In this document: positions 8,401 to 17,488 of the stretch, piece by piece | Position numbering within the stretch: position 1 is the stretch's first letter | Layout: each line of letters starts with the position of its first letter | Source: Alteromonas sp. CI.11.F.A3 | Lineage (GTDB): Bacteria; Pseudomonadota; Gammaproteobacteria; Enterobacterales; Alteromonadaceae | DNA length: 64,000 nucleotides | Assembly: GCF_032925565.1 (NCBI RefSeq) | Contig: NZ_CP136708.1 | Coordinates: 1,860,001 to 1,924,000 of the forward strand | Direction: 5' to 3' | Position numbers and translations under genes: made by a program | The notes under the pieces: generated by a model | Told to the model about the DNA's origin: nothing | The model's input: only the letters and a program-made list of their open reading frames with translations | Databases searched by the model: none

Positions 8401-9285
8401 CTATTGCACCTTCTCAACGCTGAAACCTTGCTGTTCTAGCATGTTCAATACACCCAATTCACCTGGCAAATGCAATGCGCCTACTAGCACAAATTCAGTG
8501 GACTTAGTTGCCAACGCTTCTACTAAAAATTGCATCCAGGATTTGTTTCTAGATGATAAAAGTGTATCGAATATATCAGGGTATTCGGACTTGAAATCGG
8601 CCATGCTTTCTTCGTACATTTTATCGATGTCGCCTGCTTTCCAACTCGATTTCATTTTTGGTAAAACCTGTGGGAGTGTTTCAATGTCTTCAAGGGTGTA
8701 TTGAATAAACGCATCTTCATCGCCATTACCCATTTTCTGAATAAACGAAAGTTGCTGTTCGGGGCTTTCTAACCAAAGAATGGTTTTATTGTCATTTTTG
8801 CCACGATTAAAGAAATGTTTATCTACGCCTTCACTGGTTAGCCCCATGATTTGAAGTTCAATCATGCTTAAGGTAATACTCAAAAATGCAGGCTTATACA
8901 TCATAAAGTTAGACAGTGATAAACCACGCGCTTCCATGTGTGCTGATAAATTGGCTATGGTTTTTTCTGAAAGATCATCAGCAAGGCTGTTACCTTGGGT
9001 ATAAGTTAGCTTTTTCATCATAGACTGCGCAAATTCTTGTGTTTCTAAGGCGTCTAAGTCTGTTTCAAACACTAACGTTTCTGAATGTTGGTAAGCCGTG
9101 TCGTAGGCATTTGGAAGAGGGTAATCACTTTCGCTAAGTAGGTGAAGTGTACCGCCAATATAGAGAGTGTTTTCGCCGTTACTCACCTTGAAAACCGAAG
9201 CTGAAAAGGCAGGCGTGGTGAGCCCTACTACACAAGTTGTAAGTAAAAGCGCTAAGCTAAAAGCACGGGGGCTGAACTTCATCAT
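8401..9285 (-). CDS. TraB/GumN family protein (exported)
   Basis: A 294-residue protein with a signal peptide ending near residue 29 (TTPAFSA). The mature start has the family's VSNGENTLYIGGTLHLL motif, containing the conserved GT-x-H. Near the C terminus is FVLVGALHLPGELGVLNML, the second conserved GxxHLxG box. These two His-containing boxes form the putative metal-binding active site of the TraB/Tiki fold; Tiki proteins are metalloproteases, but most bacterial GumN-like proteins are uncharacterised. The gene stands alone, with an AGGACA-type ribosome site before MMKF. Confidence 0.85.
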   Translation of the reverse strand: MMKFSPRAFSLALLLTTCVVGLTTPAFSASVFKVSNGENTLYIGGTLHLLSESDYPLPNAYDTAYQHSETLVFETDLDALETQEFAQSMMKKLTYTQGNSLADDLSEKTIANLSAHMEARGLSLSNFMMYKPAFLSITLSMIELQIMGLTSEGVDKHFFNRGKNDNKTILWLESPEQQLSFIQKMGNGDEDAFIQYTLEDIETLPQVLPKMKSSWKAGDIDKMYEESMADFKSEYPDIFDTLLSSRNKSWMQFLVEALATKSTEFVLVGALHLPGELGVLNMLEQQGFSVEKVQ

Positions 9286-9422
9286 ATTGTCCTGTTAGAT
9301 GATAATCAGCCACTTTACCGAGTAAGTTACATCTATTCAACTGGGACTATTTACCCAGTACAGCTCACAACAAAGCCGTTGATCGATGGACAGTTAAATA
9401 GAGAGCTATTAAAAAGAGCTAA

Positions 9423-9674
9423 CTATCGATGCCAATCAATTTCGAGTTCCAACGCATCTGGAATCTGTGACTGACCTACCATTTCCTCGTAAGGGGTGGA
9501 TTGACGCAGCCATACATGTTCAAACTCCTCAGAATTAAAGTGGTCTTTAATCTCATTTAGACAATGAAAAGTTTTTGGCCGAGACGTTTTGTCTCTTACT
9601 AACGTGCGAGATGCACCTAGTCCTGTTGCCGCTAAATAACTACCGCCTTCAATTGACTCTATGTACAGATTCAT
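9423..9674 (-). CDS. DUF6482 family protein
   Basis: An 83-residue soluble protein. The N-terminal MNLYIESIEGGSYLA and the middle VWLRQSTPYEEMVGQ recall the small DUF6482 proteins of Pseudomonas and Alteromonas, which begin with a similar 'ISLEGGxYL' strand. Function unknown. An in-frame upstream start adds 7 residues, but GGAG precedes this ATG at a good distance. No operon partner. Confidence 0.6.
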   Translation of the reverse strand: MNLYIESIEGGSYLAATGLGASRTLVRDKTSRPKTFHCLNEIKDHFNSEEFEHVWLRQSTPYEEMVGQSQIPDALELEIDWHR

Positions 9675-9833
9675 AGTTGTTCTCCGATATAACACGAGTA
9701 GACATTACTATTTGTAGTTCATAGGCAGAAAAACGGATATTAAATTTAATTTAAACTTTGCTTCAATTCACTAAAGCTAGCGCTAAACGAAAGCAGCACG
9801 CACAAGCTAGACTGCAAAAAGTAAGAACCAAGG

Positions 9834-10328
9834 CTACGTTTTCCACCAATGATTACGGCATACCATGATGCCTTCGTTATCGAGTGTTTCTTTCAGTAAT
9901 GCGCGATCTTCAAGATTAAGGAACGCTCCCAAGACAATACGTTGTTCATCATCCACCAAGGTGACGATGGGAAGGTGCCAATCGTTTTCAGATTCGGTAA
10001 ATACAATATGCGCTGACGGACGAGTGAAAGAGAGTGTGCGGTGGCGGGTACAAAAGTGAATCTTGTGGGGCTCAATATCAAGGGTTTCCCACCGGTACGT
10101 ACTGCGGGAAACCTGGTACATGATAAAAATAAGCAATACGACTTCTATGCCAGCAAAGGGTAAAATCACCCACACTCCCACCACCGCCCAACCAATAGCG
10201 ATAGTGAATACAGCAACGGCAAATATCAACATCAGCCATTTAGTATCTTGCCAGCTGGCTGAACGGTTAGGCGTAAGCCTTAACCTCCTCTTACCTTGGA
10301 GTGAAATGGTTTCTAACATAAAGTTCAA
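9834..10328 (-). CDS. DUF2244 membrane protein
   Basis: A 164-residue protein with two closely spaced membrane spans (about residues 32-52 and 54-72) followed by a cytosolic domain. The motif pattern is that of DUF2244: RLTPNRSASWQDTKW before the spans, and YRWETLDIEPHKIHF with a later FTESENDWHLP...VTLVDDEQRIVLGAFLN. Members are often found near cytochrome oxidase genes in alphaproteobacteria; no such neighbour is here, and the role is unknown. The second Met (residue 4) is an equally possible start. Confidence 0.75.
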   Translation of the reverse strand: MNFMLETISLQGKRRLRLTPNRSASWQDTKWLMLIFAVAVFTIAIGWAVVGVWVILPFAGIEVVLLIFIMYQVSRSTYRWETLDIEPHKIHFCTRHRTLSFTRPSAHIVFTESENDWHLPIVTLVDDEQRIVLGAFLNLEDRALLKETLDNEGIMVCRNHWWKT

Positions 10329-10432
10329 AGGATAAAACGGTGACTACCTAGTAATATTAGTAGGCATTGGGCATTTTGCCGTCGTGATTTGTTTAAATAA
10401 AAGCACTAGCCGTACACGAGAGTTTCATCTCT

Positions 10433-11365
10433 ATGCGCCATTTGAGGGGGAATGTGTTGAATCGCTTATTGCAGTGGGTAATAAAAAGCCCATTTAAAAT
10501 TCTTTTGCTTGTACTGTGGATAGTGGTGATTTTTTCTCAGTCCACGCCGCTAGTGCTCATCGCCGAGAATAGCCTTTTTAGTTTGCTTGGCATCATTGGC
10601 GCTATTTTCGCAAACGCTACCGGTGCGGGTGGGGGCGTGGTGTTTGTTCCTTTCTTTAACCACTTACAGTTTTCATCTCAAAGCGTGGTGGCTACCAGTT
10701 TCGCTATTCAATGCTGCGGCATGACCGCGGGCGCTATTACGTGGTGGCGTTACAAATGCCGTCATCATCAAACCGATAGTCAATGGTGCGCGTTACCTAC
10801 AAGCTTATTGCTAAGCGTACCAGCGTCACTGTGCGGCGTCTGGCTTGCGCAGTTTGGGCCAGATACGTTTACTGCTCTTTCACCTTTTAAAGGGGGAATA
10901 GAACAAATTCACTTGGGGTTTGGCGCGTTTTCTATATTGCTTGCCGTGGCTATTTTTGCCTCTATTCCTTTTTTAAAACGGGTTGCCTTAAAACAAGACG
11001 CTAATCAATTTGATATTGTGGCGCTGCCATTGGTATCTTTTTTTGGTGGAATTGTTACCGCTTGGCTTTCGGTGGGGGTGGGTGAGCTGGTGGCTGTCTA
11101 TCTCATTATCAGAGGGTTCAATGTCACTATGGCCATCGCCGCTGCTGTCATCTTATCAGCCTTCACCGTATGGGGCGCTGTGATTTATCACGTGTTAGTA
11201 ACCCATGCCGTAGTTTGGGACGTAGTGATATTTGCAGGCGCAGGCGCAATAATTGGTGGCATGCTAGCCAAGTTTGTTGTGTTGGCTTTTTCACCCCAAA
11301 AACTTAAGCTTTTCTTTGGCACTTGGGTGCTCTTGCTCGGCGTATCTGGTTTGCCTATTTTCTAA
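10433..11365 (+). CDS. TauE/SafE family anion exporter
   Basis: A 310-residue polytopic membrane protein. Its first conserved half has FANATGAGGGVVFVPFF and QSVVATSFAIQCCGMTAGAITWWRY; the second has LVSFFGGIVTAWLSVGVGELVAVYLI. These inverted GxGGG-type halves define the TauE/SafE (DUF81) family, which moves sulfite, sulfoacetate or related anions. Roughly eight spans are expected. An N-terminal extension of about 35 residues precedes the first core span. Substrate unknown. It is followed by an odd 15-bp tandem repeat, then a GH13 gene. Confidence 0.85.
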   Translation: MRHLRGNVLNRLLQWVIKSPFKILLLVLWIVVIFSQSTPLVLIAENSLFSLLGIIGAIFANATGAGGGVVFVPFFNHLQFSSQSVVATSFAIQCCGMTAGAITWWRYKCRHHQTDSQWCALPTSLLLSVPASLCGVWLAQFGPDTFTALSPFKGGIEQIHLGFGAFSILLAVAIFASIPFLKRVALKQDANQFDIVALPLVSFFGGIVTAWLSVGVGELVAVYLIIRGFNVTMAIAAAVILSAFTVWGAVIYHVLVTHAVVWDVVIFAGAGAIIGGMLAKFVVLAFSPQKLKLFFGTWVLLLGVSGLPIF

Positions 11366-11370
11366 CTGCT

Positions 11371-11445
11371 CAGTTTAAAGAGTCCGTTTTTAAAGATCTC
11401 AGTTTTAAAGAGCTAACTTTTTGAATGCATAGTTTTAAACAGGAA
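11371..11445 (+). repeat. Degenerate 15-bp tandem repeat before the GH13 gene
   Basis: Five units of 15 bp: CAGTTTAAAGAGTCC, GTTTTTAAAGATCTC, AGTTTTAAAGAGCTA, a decayed unit, and AGTTTTAAACAGGAA. Read in the GH13 frame they would encode (S/V)FK(E/D/Q)x repeats, but a TGA at 11422 breaks the frame. Only the last unit lies after the upstream ATG at 11425. Confidence 0.6.
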
Positions 11446-11469
11446 TCGTTTGTCAAAAAGGAAGTATGG

Positions 11470-12810
11470 ATGACATATCAGACAACCCCTAAGAAAATTT
11501 ATCGTGTAACGCAGCCTGAATGGTCGAAACATGCCGTTATATACCAGGTAAATACTCGCCAGTTTTCTGTATCTGGTACATTCAAAGAAGTGACAAATAG
11601 CTTAAGTCACATTTGTGATTTAGGTGCCGATATTCTCTGGCTTATGCCTATCCATCCTATTGGTGAAAAAAATCGCAAAGGTGAGCTTGGTAGCCCCTAT
11701 GCGGTGAAAGACTACTTAGGCATAAACCCTGAATTTGGTAATGCAGACGACTTTAAAGAGTTGGTAAAAGAGGCGCACAAACGGAATTTGAAAGTTATTT
11801 TAGACTGGGTGCCTAATCATAGTGCTTGGGACAACCCTTTAGTCGACACGCATCCGCATTGGTATGCAAGAGATCATCACGGTGAATTTCGCCCGTCTCC
11901 TTGGTGGGATTGGTCAGATATTATCGAGTTTGATTACGACGAGCCTGCGCTACGTGAGTATATGATTAACGCCATGCGCTATTGGGTAGAACGCTTTGAT
12001 ATTGACGGTTTTCGATGTGATGTCGCGGGTTATGTTCCAAACGACTTTTGGCATCAAGCGCGTGTTGCCTTGGATGCGATAAAGCCGGTATTTATGTTAG
12101 CCGAGTGGGAAAATCGCGATTTACACGAAACTGCTTTTAACATGACCTATGCATGGAGCTGGAATGAAACCATGCACGAGCTCGCCCATGGACGATGTTC
12201 TCTCGACAGGTTAAGAAAATACTATTCATGGAATGAGCGAGCGTGGCCGCACAGTGCTTATCGAATGACCTTTGTAAGCAACCACGATAAAAATGCGTGG
12301 GATGGTACCCAACGTGAACAGTTTGGTAATGCCCTAGAAGGCGCTATCGTGTTATCTGTTTTAGGTGAAGGTATGCCACTAATTCATAATGGCCAAGAGG
12401 CAGGGGAAACAAAGCGTTTAGCGTTTTTTGAACGTGACCCTATTGAATGGCAACCTCACTGTATCGGTGATTTGTACAAAGCCTTAATTAAGATAAAAAA
12501 ATCCATCCCTGCTTTAGGCAATGGCGAATTTGGTGCCCGTATGATTCAGGTACCTAGTAACTGTATGTCACAGGTATTTAGCTTTGTGAGAATGGATGAA
12601 CACAATAAAGTATTAGTTATCATCAATTTTTCCAGCTCCCAATGCAACGTTACTTTTAACGACCCCATACTGAATGGCACTTATTCTAAGTGTACGCTTG
12701 ATTCAAATACCTCCCATCACGAGCCAATAAGCGAACCAGAACACTTACATATCGAGAAGCCTGTGCAAATTGGCTCGTGGGGTTATCAGGTATGGATTAG
12801 TGCTCGTTAA
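11470..12810 (+). CDS. GH13 alpha-amylase family glycosidase
   Basis: A 446-residue cytosolic enzyme without signal peptide, acting on alpha-glucans or small alpha-glucosides. The (beta/alpha)8 barrel shows all four GH13 regions: DWVPNH (region I), GFRCDVA with nucleophile D184, LAEWEN with acid/base E212, and FVSNHDKN with D273 as transition-state stabiliser. A C-terminal beta domain follows (about 365-446). Small single-domain enzymes like this include maltodextrin glucosidase-like and trehalose-synthase-like forms; the exact substrate is open. The ATG was chosen because AAGGAAG lies 5 nt ahead; an in-frame ATG at 11425 lacks a ribosome site and sits in a repeat. Confidence 0.9.
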   Translation: MTYQTTPKKIYRVTQPEWSKHAVIYQVNTRQFSVSGTFKEVTNSLSHICDLGADILWLMPIHPIGEKNRKGELGSPYAVKDYLGINPEFGNADDFKELVKEAHKRNLKVILDWVPNHSAWDNPLVDTHPHWYARDHHGEFRPSPWWDWSDIIEFDYDEPALREYMINAMRYWVERFDIDGFRCDVAGYVPNDFWHQARVALDAIKPVFMLAEWENRDLHETAFNMTYAWSWNETMHELAHGRCSLDRLRKYYSWNERAWPHSAYRMTFVSNHDKNAWDGTQREQFGNALEGAIVLSVLGEGMPLIHNGQEAGETKRLAFFERDPIEWQPHCIGDLYKALIKIKKSIPALGNGEFGARMIQVPSNCMSQVFSFVRMDEHNKVLVIINFSSSQCNVTFNDPILNGTYSKCTLDSNTSHHEPISEPEHLHIEKPVQIGSWGYQVWISAR

Positions 12811-13023
12811 TCGGTATGAGTATGGCTAACACGCTATTACTTCTTGATGGATGTGACAATAAGTATGAATTGCGAGTGTTTGAACCGTCGGCTTCAGAGG
12901 GGCATTAAATCTGTCATTCGGTATGGAATTTTCGCGAATACTAACCATTTTTCGAAAAACTTTGGCATAATGCACCGCTTTGTGGCCTAGCGGCCAAATC
13001 TTCACTTTTACGTTAAGTACACT

Positions 13024-14943
13024 ATGCCAACTATCGATGACATCTTTTCTTCCACGGGTTTACTTGCTAAAACCATCAATGGCTTTGTTCCCCGAGAAGC
13101 GCAGACTGAAATGGCGCAAGCGGTAAAAGAAGCCATTGATGAAACCGGCAGCCTAGTGGTGGAAGCCGGTACAGGTACAGGGAAAACCTTCGCTTATCTT
13201 GCCCCAGCGCTGTTAGCGGAAGGCAAAGCGATAGTGTCGACGGGAACCAAAAACCTGCAAGAGCAGCTATTTCATCGCGATTTACCTTTGGTGAAAAAAG
13301 CCCTTAGCAGTAGGCGTAAAACGGCGTTGTTGAAAGGCCGTGCTAATTACCTTTGCCTACACCGGCTAGAACAACATGGCGGTAACTCCACGTTAGTGGA
13401 AAAAGAGGTGTTAGGGCAACTCTCAGAAGTGAAGCTGTGGTCTACCACCACAAAAACTGGCGACATGGGCGAGTTAAAAAGTTTGCCTGAGGATGCGCGA
13501 GTGTTGCCATTGGTTACATCTACGGTAGATAACTGCCTTGGGCGCGACTGCCCCGATTATGAAGAGTGTTATTTGGTTAAGGCACGGCGTAAAGCGTTGG
13601 ATGCCGATATTATCGTGGTAAATCACCACTTGTTTTTCGCTGACATGGCACTAAAAGATACCGGGTTCGGTGAGCTTATCCCAGAAGCTGACGCCATTAT
13701 ATTCGATGAAGCCCATCAAATTCCCGATATTGCCGCAGACTACTTTGGTGAATCGCTTTCTACTCGCCAAATTCAAGATTTAGCCAAAGATATTACCCTC
13801 ATTTTTAGAACCGTTTTAAAAGACGCGGCACAATTAGACAAAGCAGCAGATAAATGCCGCATGATTGCTGCCGATTTACGCTTGTTGTTCCCCGATACTA
13901 CCCAACGAGGAAACTGGGCTGAAGCCTTGATGCGTGACGAAGTGCGCTTAGAAGTAGGTAAACTAGCAGAGGCGCTAGGGGTACTGCATGAAGTGTGTAA
14001 GCTGCATATTGGTCGCGATAAAGATTTAGATAATCTGTACGAGAGAATTGTGTCGGTGAGGGAACAACTCGACTCGTTAAGTGATGAGAAGCAAGAAAAT
14101 GTGAGCTTGTGGTATGAAACCACCACTCGCCACTTAATTATGCATTTAACGCCGTTATCGATTGCTGCTAAGTTCCGCCGTTTTGTGGCATCGCCTCCTC
14201 GCGGTTGGGTTTTTACCTCTGCAACACTAATGGTTAACGGTGGCTTTGAGCATTTTCAGCGCCGAATGGGATTAGAAGACTCAAGAACATTAGGCTTAGA
14301 TAGCCCTTTTAACTACCCCGAACAAGCCATGTTGTGTGTACCTCGTTATTTGCCCGAGCCGAACAGTTTTTCTATGCGGGAAACCTTGTTGAATACGGCC
14401 AAAAGATTGATTAAAGCCAGTAAAGGCCGGTGCTTTTTGTTGTTTACCAGCCACGCCATGCTGCGTGAAATTGCTGGTAAGCTGGAAGATGAAATCGACA
14501 ACCCATTATTAGTACAAGGCACGACCACCAAGCAGGCACTATTAGATGCCTACTTGGCTGACGAAAAAGCGGTATTAATGGGCACGGGCGCTTTTTGGGA
14601 AGGGGTGGATGTGCGAGGGAATGACTTGGTGTGCGTCATGATAGATAAACTGCCATTCGCATCACCAGATGATCCGCTATTACAAGCCCGAATGGACGAC
14701 GTTAAAAAGCGCGGCGCAAACCCCTTTGGCGTTATTCAAATACCCCAAGCCGTCATTGCTTTAAAGCAAGGTGCTGGGCGCTTAATTCGCGACCCTACCG
14801 ATAAAGGAGTATTGGTTATTTGCGATAATCGTTTAGTGACCAAACCCTATGCGAAAACTTTTATAGGTAGCTTGCCGAATATGCGCAGAACCCGCAGTTT
14901 AGACGAAGTAGAGTCTTTCCTTGCAAAAATTGATGAAGAGTAA
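13024..14943 (+). CDS. yoaA: DinG-family iron-sulfur helicase YoaA
   Basis: A 639-residue XPD/DinG-type superfamily 2 DNA helicase (E. coli YoaA is 636). Walker A is EAGTGTGKT (about 43-51). The Fe-S cluster cysteines are in NYLCLHRL and NCLGRDCPDYEEC. The DEAH box is IFDEAHQ. C-terminal motifs are FWEGVDVRG and KQGAGRLIRD. In E. coli YoaA works with HolC in repair and tolerance to chain terminators. It is followed after 3 nt by tsaB, the same order as in E. coli. The 213 bp upstream contain an extended -10-like TGGCATAAT near 12963 and a TGGCC/GGCCA inverted repeat at 12983-12996. Confidence 0.95.
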   Translation: MPTIDDIFSSTGLLAKTINGFVPREAQTEMAQAVKEAIDETGSLVVEAGTGTGKTFAYLAPALLAEGKAIVSTGTKNLQEQLFHRDLPLVKKALSSRRKTALLKGRANYLCLHRLEQHGGNSTLVEKEVLGQLSEVKLWSTTTKTGDMGELKSLPEDARVLPLVTSTVDNCLGRDCPDYEECYLVKARRKALDADIIVVNHHLFFADMALKDTGFGELIPEADAIIFDEAHQIPDIAADYFGESLSTRQIQDLAKDITLIFRTVLKDAAQLDKAADKCRMIAADLRLLFPDTTQRGNWAEALMRDEVRLEVGKLAEALGVLHEVCKLHIGRDKDLDNLYERIVSVREQLDSLSDEKQENVSLWYETTTRHLIMHLTPLSIAAKFRRFVASPPRGWVFTSATLMVNGGFEHFQRRMGLEDSRTLGLDSPFNYPEQAMLCVPRYLPEPNSFSMRETLLNTAKRLIKASKGRCFLLFTSHAMLREIAGKLEDEIDNPLLVQGTTTKQALLDAYLADEKAVLMGTGAFWEGVDVRGNDLVCVMIDKLPFASPDDPLLQARMDDVKKRGANPFGVIQIPQAVIALKQGAGRLIRDPTDKGVLVICDNRLVTKPYAKTFIGSLPNMRRTRSLDEVESFLAKIDEE

Positions 14944-14946
14944 AGA

Positions 14947-15690
14947 ATGAAAATTTTAGCCATAGACACGGCAACAGAGGCCTGTTCAGTAGCACTTAAT
15001 ACAGGCAACGGTATTGTATCTCGTTTTGAAATTTGCCCACAGCAACATAGTCAGCGTTTACTGCCTATGTTGGATGAAGTGTTAAAAGACGCAGAGCTTG
15101 TACTGGCCGATTTAGACTTACTGGCATTTGGTCGAGGCCCAGGCAGCTTTACCGGCGTGCGTATTGCCACTGGTATGATTCAAGGTTTAGCCCTTGGCAG
15201 TGGTTTAAAGGTAGCTGGCGTAAGCACCTTAGCCGCCATGGCGCAACAAGCGCTAACAGCTAAGCCGACGAAAACTAGGCAAACGGAAACCAAGCAAGCT
15301 TCATGGGTTGTGTGTGCTACCGATGCTCGCATGGGCGAGGTTTATTTTGCCATCTACAAATCTGAAAATGGCTCATTGGGGGAAGTGGTTGCTGAGCAAG
15401 TGTGCCCTCCTGAAATAGCCGTAGCGCATATCAATGACACAATAGTTTCTAATGAAGGTGAGGCTACGGGTGAATTTGAGCCTGTTGGTACAGGCTGGCT
15501 GGCTTATCCGGCACTTGAGGCATTGCTGCCTGAAGATCATGAGGTGTCTATTCAATTTCCTGACGCGGTTTATATGTTGCCTCTTGCTGAGCAACGAGCG
15601 CAGGAAGGCGATGTACAAGTGGCTAGTGATGTAAAACCTGTTTATTTGCGTGACAAAGTGACGTGGAAAAAGTTACCTGGCCGCGAATAA
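14947..15690 (+). CDS. tsaB: tRNA threonylcarbamoyladenosine biosynthesis protein TsaB
   Basis: A 247-residue ASKHA-fold protein that, with TsaD, TsaE and TsaC, makes t6A37 in ANN-reading tRNAs. It acts as a partner of TsaD and has no catalytic metal site itself. Signatures: ILAIDTATEACSVAL at the N terminus, QQHSQRLLPMLDEVL, and FGRGPGSFTGVRIATGMIQGLA. Slightly longer than E. coli TsaB (231) because of a loop rich in T/K/Q at residues ~100-118. It lies 3 nt after yoaA, so the two genes are likely cotranscribed. The 283 bp behind it show no gene. Confidence 0.95.
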   Translation: MKILAIDTATEACSVALNTGNGIVSRFEICPQQHSQRLLPMLDEVLKDAELVLADLDLLAFGRGPGSFTGVRIATGMIQGLALGSGLKVAGVSTLAAMAQQALTAKPTKTRQTETKQASWVVCATDARMGEVYFAIYKSENGSLGEVVAEQVCPPEIAVAHINDTIVSNEGEATGEFEPVGTGWLAYPALEALLPEDHEVSIQFPDAVYMLPLAEQRAQEGDVQVASDVKPVYLRDKVTWKKLPGRE

Positions 15691-15973
15691 GAGTATAAAC
15701 CTCAGGCCTGAACACCTTTTTAAGCGCCTGCTGCGCCATTAACTGCAGAATATAGTGTGACATGTAAATCAAGATTTAGAGCTAGGCTCTCGAGTGAGCA
15801 GGTAAGCGTTGCAGTATCTGGGCGCGATTCTTGCAATATTCTTTAAATATAGAATGCAATTTAGCGCTTTGTATCGTTAAGGAGATGGCGCTTACAACAT
15901 AAACATTCGTTGTAGTCATCTCATTACGTATTTACCTATTTGGTTTCATTTAAAAGACTGACACGTTTTTGGT

Positions 15974-16276
15974 ATGCATATAACTAACAATTTTTCGATA
16001 CCTTCATCGCATCAATCAGAGCCCTCACAAGGGCGCGTTGCTAAAGTTAATAAAGATGCGCAGCAGCAAAGCAATGGTGAAGGTAAGCAACAGAATAATC
16101 ATATTGTGGTGGCCCCAGACGCACAGGGCACCGACAATGCACAGGCTTATCAACGTTTCGTACGTGAAGATAGTGCGGGCTATTCTCAGCAAGCTATTGC
16201 CTCGTATACCAGTTTTGAAAAACAGCAAGAACGTGAGTCGGTACAAAGCATGTTTGGTGTAGATATTTACGCTTAA
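15974..16276 (+). CDS. Small hydrophilic protein, unknown function
   Basis: A 100-residue protein, not recognised. The N-terminal ~45 residues are Ser/Gln/Asn-rich and look disordered; the second half (DNAQAYQRFVREDSAGYSQ, then AIASYTSFEKQQERESVQSM, ending FGVDIYA) looks helical and ordered. No signal peptide or membrane span. It interrupts the E. coli-like order between tsaB and the slp lipoprotein gene. No strong ribosome site precedes its ATG, so the start is less sure than the frame. Confidence 0.55.
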   Translation: MHITNNFSIPSSHQSEPSQGRVAKVNKDAQQQSNGEGKQQNNHIVVAPDAQGTDNAQAYQRFVREDSAGYSQQAIASYTSFEKQQERESVQSMFGVDIYA

Positions 16277-16680
16277 TGCTTAAACTAATATAGCGTGTTG
16301 TTAGTGTTATCTTTGCGTTGTATTCGCCTGTTATAAGCAGTGAAATCTGTACCACAATGCGTTAATTACGCGCCTTCCAATCACGTGTTATCAATCTCAA
16401 CTAAACTTTTTGCCTAAAATCCCGTCTAAAGATTAACAATCGTTTAAATCAATGTTCTTTATGGTATTTATTAATTATCAGTGCTAACTTTTAGGGCAAA
16501 GTATCCCACTAGTAATGTCACTTTTAATGATTATCTCTGGTGAATGTGCGGGTTAACAGTGTTACACCGTTACTCAGCGCAATATGGTTTGATTCATTAC
16601 TATTTGTAGTACTATATATTTTCTCGGCGCTTAGTATCAGCTCCAAGTTAAAAGTGCTTAGGCGGCCAAAAGGAGGCTTC
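16277..16680. other. Intergenic stretch before the slp gene
   Basis: About 400 bp, AT-rich. An in-frame extension of the slp ORF back to 16540 exists but is unlikely: it would put a long hydrophobic run before a normal lipoprotein signal. AAAGGAGG at 16669-16676 marks the true start at 16681. No RNA gene or repeat was seen. Confidence 0.5.
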
Positions 16681-17331
16681 ATGCTGGTTAGAATGTTAGT
16701 GATAGTAAGTGTGGTACTTTTCGCAGGTTGCGCGATTGTGCCAGAAAGCGTAGAAGTGCCTAAAGGTACTGAGCTAGTTTCTTATTCTAAAGCCGTTACT
16801 TCGGGTGCCAATGCACAAGGTAAAATGGCTCGGTGGGGCGGCGTTATTGTTGGGGTTGAAAATAAGCCAAACAAAACGTTCATCGAACTTGTTCATTTTC
16901 CACTAAATAATTACGGCAAGCCTAATAGTGGTGGCGAAACCATCGGGCGCTTTAAAGTGCAAATAGACGGTTTTGTTGATCCTATTGTTTTTGAAGAAGG
17001 TCGTTCTGCCACGTTTGTGGGTAAATTAGTTCCACCTACATCGGGCATGGTTGGCGAACAACCCTATATGTATCCTACGATATTGGCTGACGACTACCAC
17101 ATGTGGCGTAAACAAGAGGTTTACGACGTGAACATGTACTATTTTGATTATGGTACAGGTTGGTATTCACCGTTTATGCGACACAGACCTTGGGGCTACC
17201 CAAGCTACAGAAGAGTGCGGGTAACACGCTACGATAATTCTCCGTCTAGTCCTAAACCTTCAAAAAATAGGTCGAACGTTAATACCATTTCAAGTCCGAA
17301 TGAAAAAATGCGCAAGGATAAAGCGAAATAA
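16681..17331 (+). CDS. yeaY: Slp/YeaY family outer membrane lipoprotein
   Basis: A 216-residue lipoprotein. The signal peptide ends in LFAGC, making C17 the lipidated residue. The body matches Slp family: VPKGTELVSYSKA, ARWGGVIVGVENKPNKTFIELVHFPLN, GRFKVQIDGFVDP and VGKLV near the middle. Slp-type lipoproteins are outer membrane, often induced by starvation or stress; their biochemical role is unclear. E. coli has the paralogue yeaY between tsaB and fadD, and this gene holds the same place. The tail (after ~175) is basic and disordered. Start chosen by an excellent AAAGGAGG 4 nt ahead. A strong terminator follows. Confidence 0.85.
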   Translation: MLVRMLVIVSVVLFAGCAIVPESVEVPKGTELVSYSKAVTSGANAQGKMARWGGVIVGVENKPNKTFIELVHFPLNNYGKPNSGGETIGRFKVQIDGFVDPIVFEEGRSATFVGKLVPPTSGMVGEQPYMYPTILADDYHMWRKQEVYDVNMYYFDYGTGWYSPFMRHRPWGYPSYRRVRVTRYDNSPSSPKPSKNRSNVNTISSPNEKMRKDKAK

Positions 17332-17393
17332 GTACGCTAACAGATGAAAATGTTCGTAAAGATAATCGTATTTGAATAAAAATATGTATTTAC

Positions 17394-17426
17394 TAGGGAG
17401 GCAAGATTTTGCCTCCCTATTTTTTT
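17394..17426 (+). terminator. Rho-independent terminator after slp/yeaY
   Basis: An 11-bp perfect stem (TAGGGAGGCAA / TTGCCTCCCTA) with loop GATT, followed by seven T. It ends the slp transcript 62 nt after its stop codon. Confidence 0.92.
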
Positions 17427-17488
17427 ATCAGGCAGTATTTAGTTCTTTATGGGCAAATAATTGCCGCCGTATTGTGTGAGGGAGCGAC

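Noticed and set aside
16540..16680. Upstream extension of the slp/yeaY frame
   Set aside because: It would hide a clear lipoprotein signal peptide inside the protein. AAAGGAGG just before 16681 marks the true start.
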